Assembly (NCBI GenBank): GCA_013433145.1
Contig: CM024170.1
Coordinates: 6,432,366 to 6,496,365 of the forward strand
Reading direction: 5' to 3'
Source of the DNA: Ascaris suum
Lineage: Eukaryota > Nematoda > Chromadorea > Rhabditida > Ascarididae
Length of the DNA stretch: 64,000 bases
Part shown: in pieces, positions 36,691 to 49,000 of the stretch
Layout: each line of letters begins with the position of its first letter
How positions within the stretch are numbered: the stretch's first letter is position 1
Made by a program: the position numbers and the translations under genes
Notes under the pieces: generated by a model
Told to the model about the DNA's origin: nothing
Databases searched by the model: none
The model's input: the letters and a program-made list of their open reading frames with translations, nothing else

Positions 36691-38989
36691 ATGATGAAAA
36701 GTTGGAGCAACAAAGAATCCGAGGCTCCGGGCAAAATGCAAATTTCTATAAGGAAACATTTCCATGTTGATGAATTGGCGACACTAGTTCGCAGGTACTG
36801 ATCAAATATTGATTATATTGATCAAAGGAGGATGATTCTTTTGCTTTCAACTCCTAAGACCGCAGATAAGTCCGCATATCGCCTGCGAATATAACTGCTG
36901 TCGAAGCAAGCGGCATTTTTCGAAAATATGAAGAGCTTATAGAAGTTCAAAATAAAAGCCGCTCGCGTAAAATTCAAAGAATTTCGACACGCTGCGCAAT
37001 TGCAATTAGGCCAACAATTTCGCTTCGCCGTTGTCTTTGTGTGTGATTGCTACGTTTACGTGTTTCCGTTCCTGAGAGAGTTTACCCGTTGAAATTATGC
37101 AGTTAAAAGAAAGAGAGGATCGTCGCAGAATCTATTTTTCCCCAACTTCGTTTTACTTTTCCTGTCAAACAATGATACTTTGTCTGACTGCTTACGGGGG
37201 AGAAATGTGTTTATAGAATATCGACCTCGAGCTTGTCCAGCTCCAGCCTATCCCCACTTGCGCTGTTTCCTAACTATGAGCATTACATCCGAGCACTTTC
37301 ATTTGCGAAAAATTTTAACTCCTCTACTAACACCTACTTATCCGTTCAATTTACCTTGTTCCAACAAACTTCTCATGGAGTTCCATCAAGTTCCTGCGAC
37401 TCTTTGGAGAATTTTTTAACTCGCTAAAGGAAGACCCCTCTTTTTTAATAGTCCCCACGGAGATGAAGGAACACCATGGGGACATCTGCAAGAGAGACCC
37501 GGTTTCTGAAATTCCCTTATGGGGGTGGGAATTTCTGGGGTGCGTGGCCCTTGCGGGAGAGGAATGGCGATGATCTCCAAACGCTAGATTACGGGAATCT
37601 AGATCTCAGGTAGTTTCGGGGTGATGAAAATTAAACAGACAATTTCGAAAATAGAGTTAAAGTAATACAGCTTGATTTGCGATTGTCGAAAAGACTGATC
37701 TACATAGCTCATAGACTACAAACAGCGCTTGCAGATGGCCTGAAGATGCCCGAATTAGATGAAGTAGTGAAGACCATATGGAAGTTCAGGAAAACGCAGC
37801 TGGCCGCAAAACGTCGTTCTGCAATAGTTGGCGTAAATATAGGGACGCGCAGTAATAACTGTTGTGAATTTTGAATTCCTCAGGATTTTCATGTCGGAAT
37901 TTTCTTGCTGCGCCACGGAGAATAAGCTACACGTTGTTGAACTAATTTTTTTGAAGGTTCTGGATGAAAAGAAACACAGAGGTTTCCTTCATGGAAGACT
38001 CCAAGATTAATGAATTAATTTCTATCCTCTTATTCATGTAGATCGAAAAAATCAATGCAAGGAAAGTATGGTGCAAATATTAGTATTGCGCTCCTTGGGC
38101 CAAAATACTTGCAACAGTAGTGTGTCGATCAAAAACAGAAAATGCAGTACAAGCGCAACGCTCGATTTTCGAAAAGAAAGCACAGTACTGTGCTATTTTT
38201 GAAAGAAGTACAAGTACAGTGTTATGCAAAAAATTTGCATACGACGACATCATTGATTGCACAATGAATCGTCCCAGTCGCGGGAATGTGGGAAGCATGC
38301 CAGCCTATCCAAAGCATTCTTCGTATCCTTCCCACTTCCTAGAGGCTCGAATAAGTTGAACCTTGAAAAAATTCTGGGCGCTTCAAAACAAACAAAGAAG
38401 CAAACTTCAAGGAGTGAGATATTCACTTTCCGAGGAGATCGCTTTTTAGGGCGCCACCGCCATTGCCGTACCATCCCAAGATTCTACTGACCTCTGCGAT
38501 TCTGGTTTGCGACAACTTTTTCGGCCCAAATCTACACATGCATCTATGGTGATACTAATTTTGGAAAATGAGGGTTGCAAAACTAATCATAAAATTTAGT
38601 CATTTTGCCACTAGTATCACAGTTACTCTGTAAGAACATGTCGCGATCGAGCTCACTCAGAATTTCCTTCAATTTTTGTTCGCCGGTGTATAGTTATGTT
38701 CGAAAAATACACGGATGCTACCGTTCATCTCTTAGTGTTTCTTATAGCGACAAATCACTTGAGTGCCACAGTATTTTTAGTTAATGATATCGCCGAACAT
38801 TAAAAAAAAATATTTTTCACATAGGAATATGTGCAAAAAAAGAGAATAATTTCAAGATCGCATCCGTTCCTATTTCGCCTCCAATTTGAACTACCTTTTT
38901 GAAAACAGCAACAGCACATCTCAACGCTCGAAATGCAGCAAGCAATGAAGAACTCAATAAGGCGGCGCTGGAGGAGAGAGAATGAGTAA
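36691..38989 (+). CDS. Small basic helical protein of unknown family
   Basis: Four exons join in phase: 36691-36794, 37655-37832, 38042-38065 (a 24-base micro-exon) and 38909-38989 (ending TAA), 128 residues in all. The protein is mainly helical and basic. Visible stretches are SIRKHFHVDELATLVRR, LRLSKRLIYIAHRLQTALAD, MPELDEVVKTIWKFRKTQ and the C-terminal MKNSIRRRWRREN. No known domain is recognised. Support comes from phase agreement at all three junctions, canonical GT/AG sites and a coding-like composition. The proposed start is a double Met at 36691; exons further upstream are possible, and the first exon is also open for part of its length in another frame (EKLEQQRIRGSG). It could alternatively be a 3' extension of the IQ-protein gene, but that gene has its own in-frame stop at 35491. 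Confidence 0.45.
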
Positions 38990-39866
38990 TTTCGTCGACT
39001 GACCTAAAATCGCTAATCACAAACTATGCAGCTTCTGCGCAAATTAAAGCAACTTAAAAAAGTTGGACAGAAAACTGTGTAATGAGAACACAGTGGGGAG
39101 TCACTTCCTCTCCTCTAATGCACATCTTTCTAGACATGAGCAACCGTGCCGAAAAGCTCATAAACAAATGAAGCTATGAAGGCATGTTAGATCGGCTGAT
39201 CCGATATGCAGTTTTTCATCCCTTTATCTAGCTAGCAACTTTCAAAAACCCCCATCAAAAGATATAACAAAGTATGGAACAATTCCATCATAGTTAATCC
39301 ATCCGACCACTCGTATCAGTCTCCTTCCCCCCCCCCCCCAAAAAAAAATTTCCCTGTGATCCAACCAAAGTGAAACGGACATCCGATCTGCGCATAATGC
39401 ATACAAATTTCTAGCCAACTGTAATTGTCTGTAGCAGTTCTCGAAAATGGTGAATCAGTGTGGGTTATGGATTATCCAAACGTTGTGCACTAGAATTCTG
39501 TCGCAAAATTCAGGTATCACGGTCGCAGAATTCCGTTACAGTTTCTACTTCGGTTTTCTACTATTCGATTCTGAAGAAGTGACGTTTTTTCCGCCTCTGA
39601 CTCCGGTTTCAGTTTTCGAAAATTCACTTGTAATGCAGTTTGTTCATATGCTCCTTCCTTTACTTCGATCGCGACACTTTTTAGGAATTCGACGGGGGGA
39701 GGTCAAGCAACACCCTCCCACCGCTAGACATTTAGCACTGTCATCCGCAGTTCATCAGTATTCATGACGTGACAACAAGTGCGTTGTGATAATACAATTT
39801 CCGCAAATCGCACTGATAAAGTATCGAGTGATTTCACGGATTAGCCACTTATTTCACTTCGAAACA

Positions 39867-40109
39867 TTACGAAACATTAACTTCGTATTTCGCACCAAGG
39901 TGATTTGGTATGCACAAAACCACGAAATCCGACTTCCGGTAAGGTGGCAACGCAATTAAATCGATGGACCGATGATGATCGTCCTTGACTGCAAAAATCT
40001 TAGTTAACACCTGTAATACCATGTCGAAGTGTTTTTTGACGTCTCTAAAACTATCTAGACCTAAAAGCGTCAATTCATTCTCTTCCGTGAACACAACTTG
40101 CAGCAACAT
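39867..40109 (-). CDS. Possible isolated coding exon, weakly M1-aminopeptidase-like
   Basis: An 80-codon open stretch reads VVFTEENELTLLGLD, then HFDMVLQVLTKIF and DLIALPPY, ending with a stop. The layout of a helical stretch followed by DLIALP resembles the segment KLDLIALPDF of M1 metallopeptidases. However, the GAMEN motif expected just after it is missing, and no HExxH exon was found nearby. A GT donor lies inside it (after DMVLQ), so only the first part may be exonic. It may be a fragment of a decayed gene or a chance frame. Confidence 0.22.
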   Translation of the reverse strand: MLLQVVFTEENELTLLGLDSFRDVKKHFDMVLQVLTKIFAVKDDHHRSIDLIALPPYRKSDFVVLCIPNHLGAKYEVNVS

Positions 40110-41972
40110 CGCTCAAAATGGACCATATGGAAAAATCACAGCAGATTCCATCAATAGTTCTTGCCAGCCTCTCAGATGTATTCAAGCCTTTTTTACAATT
40201 TTAGCCTTATTAGACACACTCTGATGTGCATCTACTCATGAAGAACCTCCTGCTTTTATAAGGCTTTTGTGAATCTTTCCCATAAGCATACGAACAAGTA
40301 ATATGTGTGATTGATTGGCAGTTCCACTTTAAGCAAACCCATGAACAGAGCTAGAAGCACCCAGGAAAGCTAAGAAAGTGGAATTCAGTGGGTGAAGTTT
40401 ACACCCCTACGAAACAGTTTCAAAAAAAAAAAATATTGTACGCCCCATATGATACGTGAGAATAATATGATATGATATTGTGATATTATAAATCAGATAT
40501 GATGTGTGATAGAATTATATAAAGAATTATAAGCTGAAACATTTTGTGCCTCATCAACCAATGTATTTTCGCAGGTATGTTTTATTATGTAACCAAGGTA
40601 TCCATTCCTCCCCTGATTATTGTGCAAAAGAGCGACAATACCCTGTGATGACGTGGTGTAATTTTCAAGCTTTCTTAGCGAGATACTTTTATTTTCATTG
40701 AAAGCTTATGTTTCTGCTTGGAATTATTTAGCATCGTCATAGTTTTTGATCAGATCGTTGCTGAAAGTATTACCGAGGTTTTAATGGAAGTAATATTTGT
40801 GAGAACAGTAGTATTCATAGTAATATTAATAATAATAAATGTTTTAAAGAATTTCTACGCTATCCACATAGGAAACAACTTTTTTCCAAACTGCAATTCT
40901 GTTGTCGATACCATTCGAATGATGCCATAGATATTTTACAACAGAAAGTGATGCATAAGCTGAAATAAATTTCTGATTTTGAACGTTTCGAACGGAGGAC
41001 ATTTAATTTATACTCTGACTGTCACAGTGCATCTAACAAGTCATATAAACTTCTTCAACGGATTTAAGAGGTCATTTTAACTCCAAAGCCATTAATGCTC
41101 AAGTTATGAAATTTGATTGGCCGCAATATATATTATAGAACAATGTTTAATCATGTCGATCCCTCAATTCAAAACAAGCTACAGGTATTTGAATGTGGCC
41201 AAAATATGAATCCACTCCGCAGAAAGACGAATCTTTTATCGAAAACTTCTACAAGCGGTCGGATCAGTTCTCCACAAAAGTATTACTTCTCACATTCTAT
41301 TATTTAGTGTTAATGAATGAAATTTTTTGGCCAACTGAGGAAAATGTGAAAGCACATGAAGTAGCAACTCCTTTCGCGCGCTTTTACACTTGACAGGTTT
41401 TCATCCATTTTTTGCATCAATGTTTTGAACCCGTAAAATATCGCATTGACAACAGTTTCTTCTAGGATTTGAAATGAAAATCTCATCTTCTAGGAATATT
41501 TGTCAGTGGCGCCAACAAACACAAATTCTCCCGTGACTCTCTGCAGTGTAATTCGCTCGAATAATGCCACCAGTAATTTGTTAAAGTTAACACTGCATCA
41601 TTCGATCCGATTAGAAGACTCAGTCGCTGTCATCACATTTAGGGATTACAACTTAATTGGCTGTATTGTTTGATTCGTTTGACAAATACCGCATAAATGC
41701 TTCATTATTAGTTTAAAAGGTTTTGATTTTGAATGAAATGAGGCGAAATCACTTTCTTTTGACACTTTGAAGAGTTAGATTCGTTTAAACCATTCAAAGA
41801 AGTTCGATGAGGAAACATATAGAATAGGAACGAATCATTTTAATAGTAATGGTAATGCCATGCAGTCTCCACTGTTTAAAATCGAAAAAACAGCAAAGTA
41901 TGTGGTTGTATATTCCATATAACTGCATAGCACACGCTTCGAAAATCTAACGGCAAGACTCAGATGTTCAAC

Positions 41973-42196
<224 letters not shown>

Positions 42197-43075
42197 TATG
42201 CTTTACTTAAAGCCGAAAATTTTCCTTTTTAATTAATCGCAGAGATAAGATAGCAATTGGAACAACCAGCTTGCGAGAGGAGATGCTGAATTTTGTGCTA
42301 CGCAATGAATTTATCCAAAATGCCTTTAAATCGGAATTGTGCTCAGTTCTGTTAATTTTTATATGACTAAGCTAATTCAGTTTTGTGTAGCTGCAAAACG
42401 CATAGTGAAGTAGACTGAATTTATTTCTTATAAGCATTTGCTCATATATTTTAACGCAAAAACTTGTGACTTGTGAGGATAATGAACAGATATCGCACGA
42501 TACTCAGTGGAGCGCCTTTCGACTTGATAATATAGTGGATTAACAAGTATGTCAACGTGAATTTTGGCGAAAATTTTCTCGAAGAAAATATGTTATTATT
42601 TTTTCAAAGCGGAAGAGTTTCGTATTAAAATTAATATATTCTAAGATCAGATTGCTTCCACAGTCACCGTTCCACGCTAAGAGATCGTCTGCTATCCACT
42701 AACCAGAAACGAAAAAGGAGAGCATGTCGAAGCACTGAATCAAACTATGTAACTTAGCCTCGAGAAAACTTCATCATGACTGTTATGTGAGCAGTGATGA
42801 GGAACGAGTAGAAGTAAAAGGAAATCAGAGGCAAATATTATTCACTCAAATCCATAGCGCAAGCAAATGTATTTTTGAATATTTGAAGTAGAGGTGCACT
42901 TCTATCGTGGCATGAGTCATTTGAATATCTCTTTCCATTTTGAGGTTATGCATATCACAAAATAAAATTTCCATAAATAAGCGTCTATAAAAGGCGTCCA
43001 CTATGAAACAGGACCAGTTTTTTCATTTAAGGGTTCGTTAAAAGGTTGGTCGAGTGGCTCCGAATCGGTTGATTA

Positions 43076-46000
43076 ATGGCGAGTGCAGAAGGCGGAAAGG
43101 CGTCAAATCAAGAAGAACGCTCGAAACACTTCAGAAAAACGACCGGTGATGCGAGTCATAGTTGTAATAAAGGGCCCAGTTACGATGGTTCGTTTAGCTT
43201 TTCAGTACCTGCTGAGCTTCAGTACGAGTGAGTGAACCAGAGGCGTTCTCAGATTAATTTTGCTTTGAAGCGCTGGCATCAAGCGCTAATGCATCCGTGG
43301 TTCCGCGCAAATAGTCCATTTGGTTGACTATATAGTAGCCGACTATTGCACGATTCATCGCGAAGATGCCCTCTTTACTGTAATCGCAATTAGCCCACAA
43401 TGGAGCACATCTCGATCGTTGTTGATTACTTTATAACGATAGGACATCGTCTCATTATTGTAATAGGTCCGTTGCGGGAATCAAGTTGTACTTACCCAAA
43501 AAACTGGATTGTATTTGCTTAAGGAATTGAATAATATTTGGCAAGTTCGGCATTTTGCAGAGATTTCAAAAAGTCGAGCATCAAATTCAATAACCGAAGA
43601 TGTGGCGAAACATGTCGAGGAAGAGAATTTCTATCACGGACTTTTACCGCGTGAAGATATTACAAGCATACTCGAAAAGGTTCATTTGACTGGAGTACAC
43701 TCTTATCTGCTTCTTAATATATCGAACATCAGATATTTACGTCGAAAGGTCAATGCTGAAGCCAATAAACCAACTGCGCATTTCCACGCTTAAAGACAAA
43801 TCGACTTTTCTACCATCCACTGGCCACTGCAGTATTATTCTAAAAATTCTTAGTGATTGTAAATTGAAAAAATAGTAGATTAACGACGGATCACATGCCT
43901 ATGTGACTTTCCGTACTTTTTAACAAAAGAAGCACGGTCCTAATCAATTAACAACCTGATATGCATTGGCAACTACTGCTACTGGTGAAGTTACATTGCC
44001 GAGGCGATTACGCTTGATCGAGCCATCGCAGTCATGTGGTGGCATGCAAAAATGCGAAATCCTTTGCGAATTCCACACATTATTTTGGCGATTAAAGACC
44101 TACAACGGCTTCACGATCTTTTGATAAATTACGAGATATATTGATGACCGATACTCAGTGTGCAAAAAAATCTGCTTATTTAATGATGGTAGAAAGTGAT
44201 GAACGAAAATCAACGCTCACCTCTATTCGCAAACCTTCAAATTTTGCATCTGTATCATTGCTGGTGAAATAGTAAGTGATCGTAATCGGCAAAGCAGCAT
44301 GCAGACAAATGCCATGAAGATGACGAATCCAGACGCACATAACGATATTCTGTCCTTTCGATCTGTTATTGACATGTTGCAGGGACTGATTTGGCTGTTA
44401 ATCGAATAATTTTCACATCATATACTAAGATCATGCCCCTTGTGGCAATACTTGTAATCATCACTGTAATGTTAACTCCAACCACCTATTTCGTTGATCC
44501 TTTTGAAAGTGTCCAATGGAGTACAGCGTGAATATGAAAACGGCGATATCTTACGTAATAAAAAGTACAGCTCAATGCGCACAATTCCGTCGTGATCCAA
44601 GTATACACTGCAACGTGTTTAGTATATAATGTAGCAAAACTTGCCAGCTGTAGGAAAGATCATGGGGTAAACGTGTACGCTGTAATGAAATAGTCGATAC
44701 CACGAGTTATACCTACAAGCGGCGCGGCGGGTAATTGTGAATCCTTCGGCTCGTGAAGCAGTTGAGCGGATAAGGGTGCTAGCACGAGCAGGATGGAATA
44801 ATAATAATAGCGTGACGAACCAATATTGTGAACTGTTGGAGTAATAACAGAAATGTTCGATATGTCTGTTGCTCAAAGACTGATGATCCAATAAGAACAA
44901 TGGTGCGCATAGAACTTGATAACGATAAGATGGACACTGCGATGCGCAACTGTAGTTCGACCACTTAAACATCTATGTGTTTAGAACTCATAGTATGCAG
45001 TAATAAGAAAGTGAGTGAAACAGTTAGAATTGAAACAAACAGTTGACATAAACGGGGCATCCCTATATAATTCGACCGGTAAAAAATGATTGAAACAACG
45101 CTGCAATGCCAACAAAGACATTTTGCAGTCTTATCGTTGATGCACGCATGCTCATCTTTGCATCGTTTTGACAAATTCTCGACTGAGCAGGTCGTATGGA
45201 TGAGCACAGGTGTGATTCCTCCTCTGCCCTTTATGTTTTCCTCAGATGATTGTGCTTCTCAGCAGTCGTTCATCATTGCATGAATAGGTGGCGATCTGCA
45301 CACTGAAGCACAGTGAAACATCGGTACAAATCGTTTTATGGTTGAAGTTCAAGGAAACTTCAGGTAGGCGATTTCATTGTGCGTACTACGCAACCGCGAC
45401 CATCCGACCCACGAGAAATTGTCATTTCGGTGCGCGTCAATCTCGACGAAAATGATCCTATGGCGGTATGCTAATTTTTAGTTGTGCTAGCCTAGCGTAA
45501 TTCTTATCTGTGGTATTGGCAGTGTTCAGTGATCAACAATGCTCATCGTTAGCGCTCGACATTTTTCGTTAACCAATCGGTGTTGCAGCCAATTTCTGAA
45601 TTTCCAACCGTAAAAATAATCATTCAAACGATAGGTTATTATATATGCCGTCCATTTTGTTGAACACGCTTAATGCTTGCTTCATAGGGGAGGTGGTGAT
45701 TTCCTCAAACTAAATTCTCATACTTCGATTAACTTATTGACTTTTGTGTGTCTCAAATGAGAGTTGCGAGAAAGCAATCAGGGTGGGCAAACGACATTCC
45801 ACAATAGTTCACCGGCTGCATAAACTTTTGTAGCTGAAAGTGCTCAAAGAGAGCATAGTCAACTATTGTGTCGCTGTGACGTTCTATACGAAATGAGGTA
45901 TATCCTGATCATTTCAGTGGAATCAAAAGAAAAATAAATGTTCTATATTCGTGAAAAATCTACAACAAAAAATTATAATTGAAATAGAATTAGTCTCATC

Positions 46001-49000
46001 GTAATAATATATAAATATCAGTTGAGTTCAAACTTCACTATGTGTACATGGCCGTTTCAGTAAGACGAACTCGACCTTTCAGCACATTTCATTTGCCTCC
46101 ATAGATCTATGATCAAGATATGTCGCTATCAATTGATGATGACAAAAATAGTATTGTTCCATTGCTACTAAGAGACCTTTATATCTGCTCAAAAAGAGTA
46201 AAGATAAGAATATATAGTATTATCAAATTGATATCAGCACATGCGGAATGGTAAGAGTGTTAGGGAAATTGATATCAGTTTATATGGCAAAATATCAGTC
46301 TACATGGGAGAATTTCCTTGTCTTTTAAAACATTTTCGAATACATGATGAGTTGACTCGAACTATGAACAATAAATAATGCAGCTCTTCAGATTCGACAC
46401 GTGGTAGTGCGAAAACGCAAAAAGCACGATGGTAGAATTGAGTGGCGTGCAATCGAAGCGGAAAATTTTCCTACAGTTAGGGAGCTCATTGAAAACTATA
46501 TTGCATCCAGACGACCCATTAACCCGGAGGTGATCATTTCTCATTCATTCAGCTCATGTTTGACCCAATTTATGATCGGTCGCTTGTATTACAATGATCA
46601 ATTGACATCAGCAGTTCGTATATTCTTCATTATTGCTAGGCTGTTCGTAAGAATTTGGATTTCGATAGTTACATCTAAATGCAATTATTTCTGCTTATTT
46701 ATTAATCGAACTTCAAGTTATTTTACTGAGTTTTCTGCAAATCCAGCTTTTATTATTTCCCACGGAATATTTTTTGCAATATGGACTCTTCCAAGTGCAT
46801 CCGATTATGCTCCAAATATTTCGACATAATCACTATTCGTCAATTCGCTATGCAAATTATCTCACTTACTCTTATCGTCGCAATATACAATATGTTATAT
46901 GTTGTTTTGTTATGAGATCATATCGTACAGGTGAAATCATCGGTATTAATTCGTCCAATCAAAAGAAAGCCATGGGAATTTTTGCATGAAGATATAAAGT
47001 TAAAAGACTTACTCGGCGAAGGCCAGTTTGGCGAGGTTCGAGCTGGTGAGGCACTTGTGAACGGCAAGCGTCTGTCGGTGGCAATCAAAGTTGTGAGTCT
47101 TCAAAATACTCTATACAGCAATGCTCGCAACCTGAAATCAAATCGTGCACGTTGCTGAAGTGTGAAGTTTTATAATCAACACATATATTACAACAATTAA
47201 AATATCAAAGCTTGACAAGTTAGGATGCAACTAAGAAATATTGCTAAAGGGCTTCTTAAATAATAGTGCAAGGAAATTGCTTAGCTGAGTGGTTCTTTCA
47301 TGAATTGCGCGTCTAATTTAATGTCCATTGAGAATCGAAATAAGAGGTGCACAATGAAAAGAAAGTTTCTTGAGACTCTCTTTTTGAAAAATTCACTTTC
47401 CAATTTTATTAAATTGCACTTTGTTCTAGCTACTCCACAAAATTCCACTCTTTCTCCTTGTGATTGCCATTCAGATGGCCACCACCATATCACGTTAATA
47501 TGCCCAAGACATAACAGTAGCGAAATAATCTCGATTTTCTCAAATTATAGGCAAAAGTGGTAAAAGAGGAGTCGCAAATGGCGAAAGCGAAAGAGAAGAT
47601 AAAGGAAATGATGCATGAAGCACGTCTTATGCGCTATTTTAAGCACATCAACGTGGTCAGGATTCATGGAGTCGCTGTCCTTAAGGAGCCGTTAATGATC
47701 GTCATGGAGCGGGTGCGTTTCAATTCGTCACATGTTCCACTCAGATAAGTATGCTCAAGTTTTATGTGTTAAGATAATTGCTATCATGTGATAGTTGCTT
47801 GATATGTAATATCTAATCTCAAAGATAACAAAGAAGTATCAGACAATAACAAGTTTCTTTTATGGGCTTCACAACTGATCGGAAATGTCACATAAGAATA
47901 CTTGATGCAAACTTGCAAAGGAAGATATCGAGGCGACAAACATGAAATTATTCTTTTAATGCATTTTCATATCTATTTTTACTTTGAATCGATGCAAATA
48001 TTGTATTGCAATCTTCATGCTTGTGGCAATTCAAAGATCCACTAAACTCAGTTATTGAATCGGCGAAAGTCATAGAGCTGTAATCGAAAAAAATCCGAGG
48101 GTGTTATTTTGAATTGTTTAATTACACGTCAAAATAGGTTCAACTTTAAAAACTCAGTTGATTGAATCCTATAAAAATACTACGCTCAATCATTTCGTTG
48201 CTTTTTAAGATTACGAAGCTTTATGATCCTCCAACACGGCTTCTTATAATCGCAGAACCCCCCACTCCTGAAATCCGGAACATAACTTTTTTTTCATCCA
48301 ATAAATGAACTAATCGGATATGAAATAGAATGAAAACTGTTAAGAAAAGATGCTTATTGTTTCTAAACCTTTTCCGAAAGGGTAATTTGGTTAATAATTG
48401 CGTGGCTGAAAATTCGAATGTGCGCAACAACGAATTTCAAAAACATTTTGCAGAATATTGTATTTCCGCAATGTTGTTGATTTCAAGTGTTCGAATAGAA
48501 CAATCACGGATCAAACGAATCAAATTCCTTTTTTCGTGCTAAGAAGTGTCCAACAGCAAATAAATGTGTTTTGAGTTGTGTTGGGGATTCCACCTAGTTT
48601 AAGGAAATAGATAAGAGCAAGAGGAAGTAATTCACTCTATGCTTCAGCTTCTAATGAAAACCTAATTGTGGTTAAAATGTGCTGGTATCATGATGCATCT
48701 TCAGGTTTATGGTGGTTCAGGGAATAGAAAACGTGGTTGGACAATCTAGAAGGATGAAAAAATCTGTTTCACTAGGTGCTGCGAGAGTTCTTGAATATGA
48801 ACTCCTGAAAATGTGCGCCGCGATTCTTCCAGAAATCTCTATAAACGCTTGTGCTTGCCATTACCACTGTTGTCCTGGTGGACACCCTATTCATTTTATA
48901 TTCGATCACTGCCGTGATCTATTCGATTCAAAACTGCAAATAGGAATGAAAACTGCTTAAAGCTCAACGAGTCCGAGGGAAATTAGCGAACGAAAATTTC

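Noticed and set aside
44619..44972. Minus-strand ORF of 117 codons within a kinase intron
   Set aside because: Rich in Cys, Ser, Tyr and His with no domain; it is antisense to an intron and has no splice support.
48885..48935. HCRDL sequence in the kinase intron frame, as an alternative HRD loop
   Set aside because: It lacks the following AARN pattern, and the upstream RRDSSRN stretch is the better counterpart.
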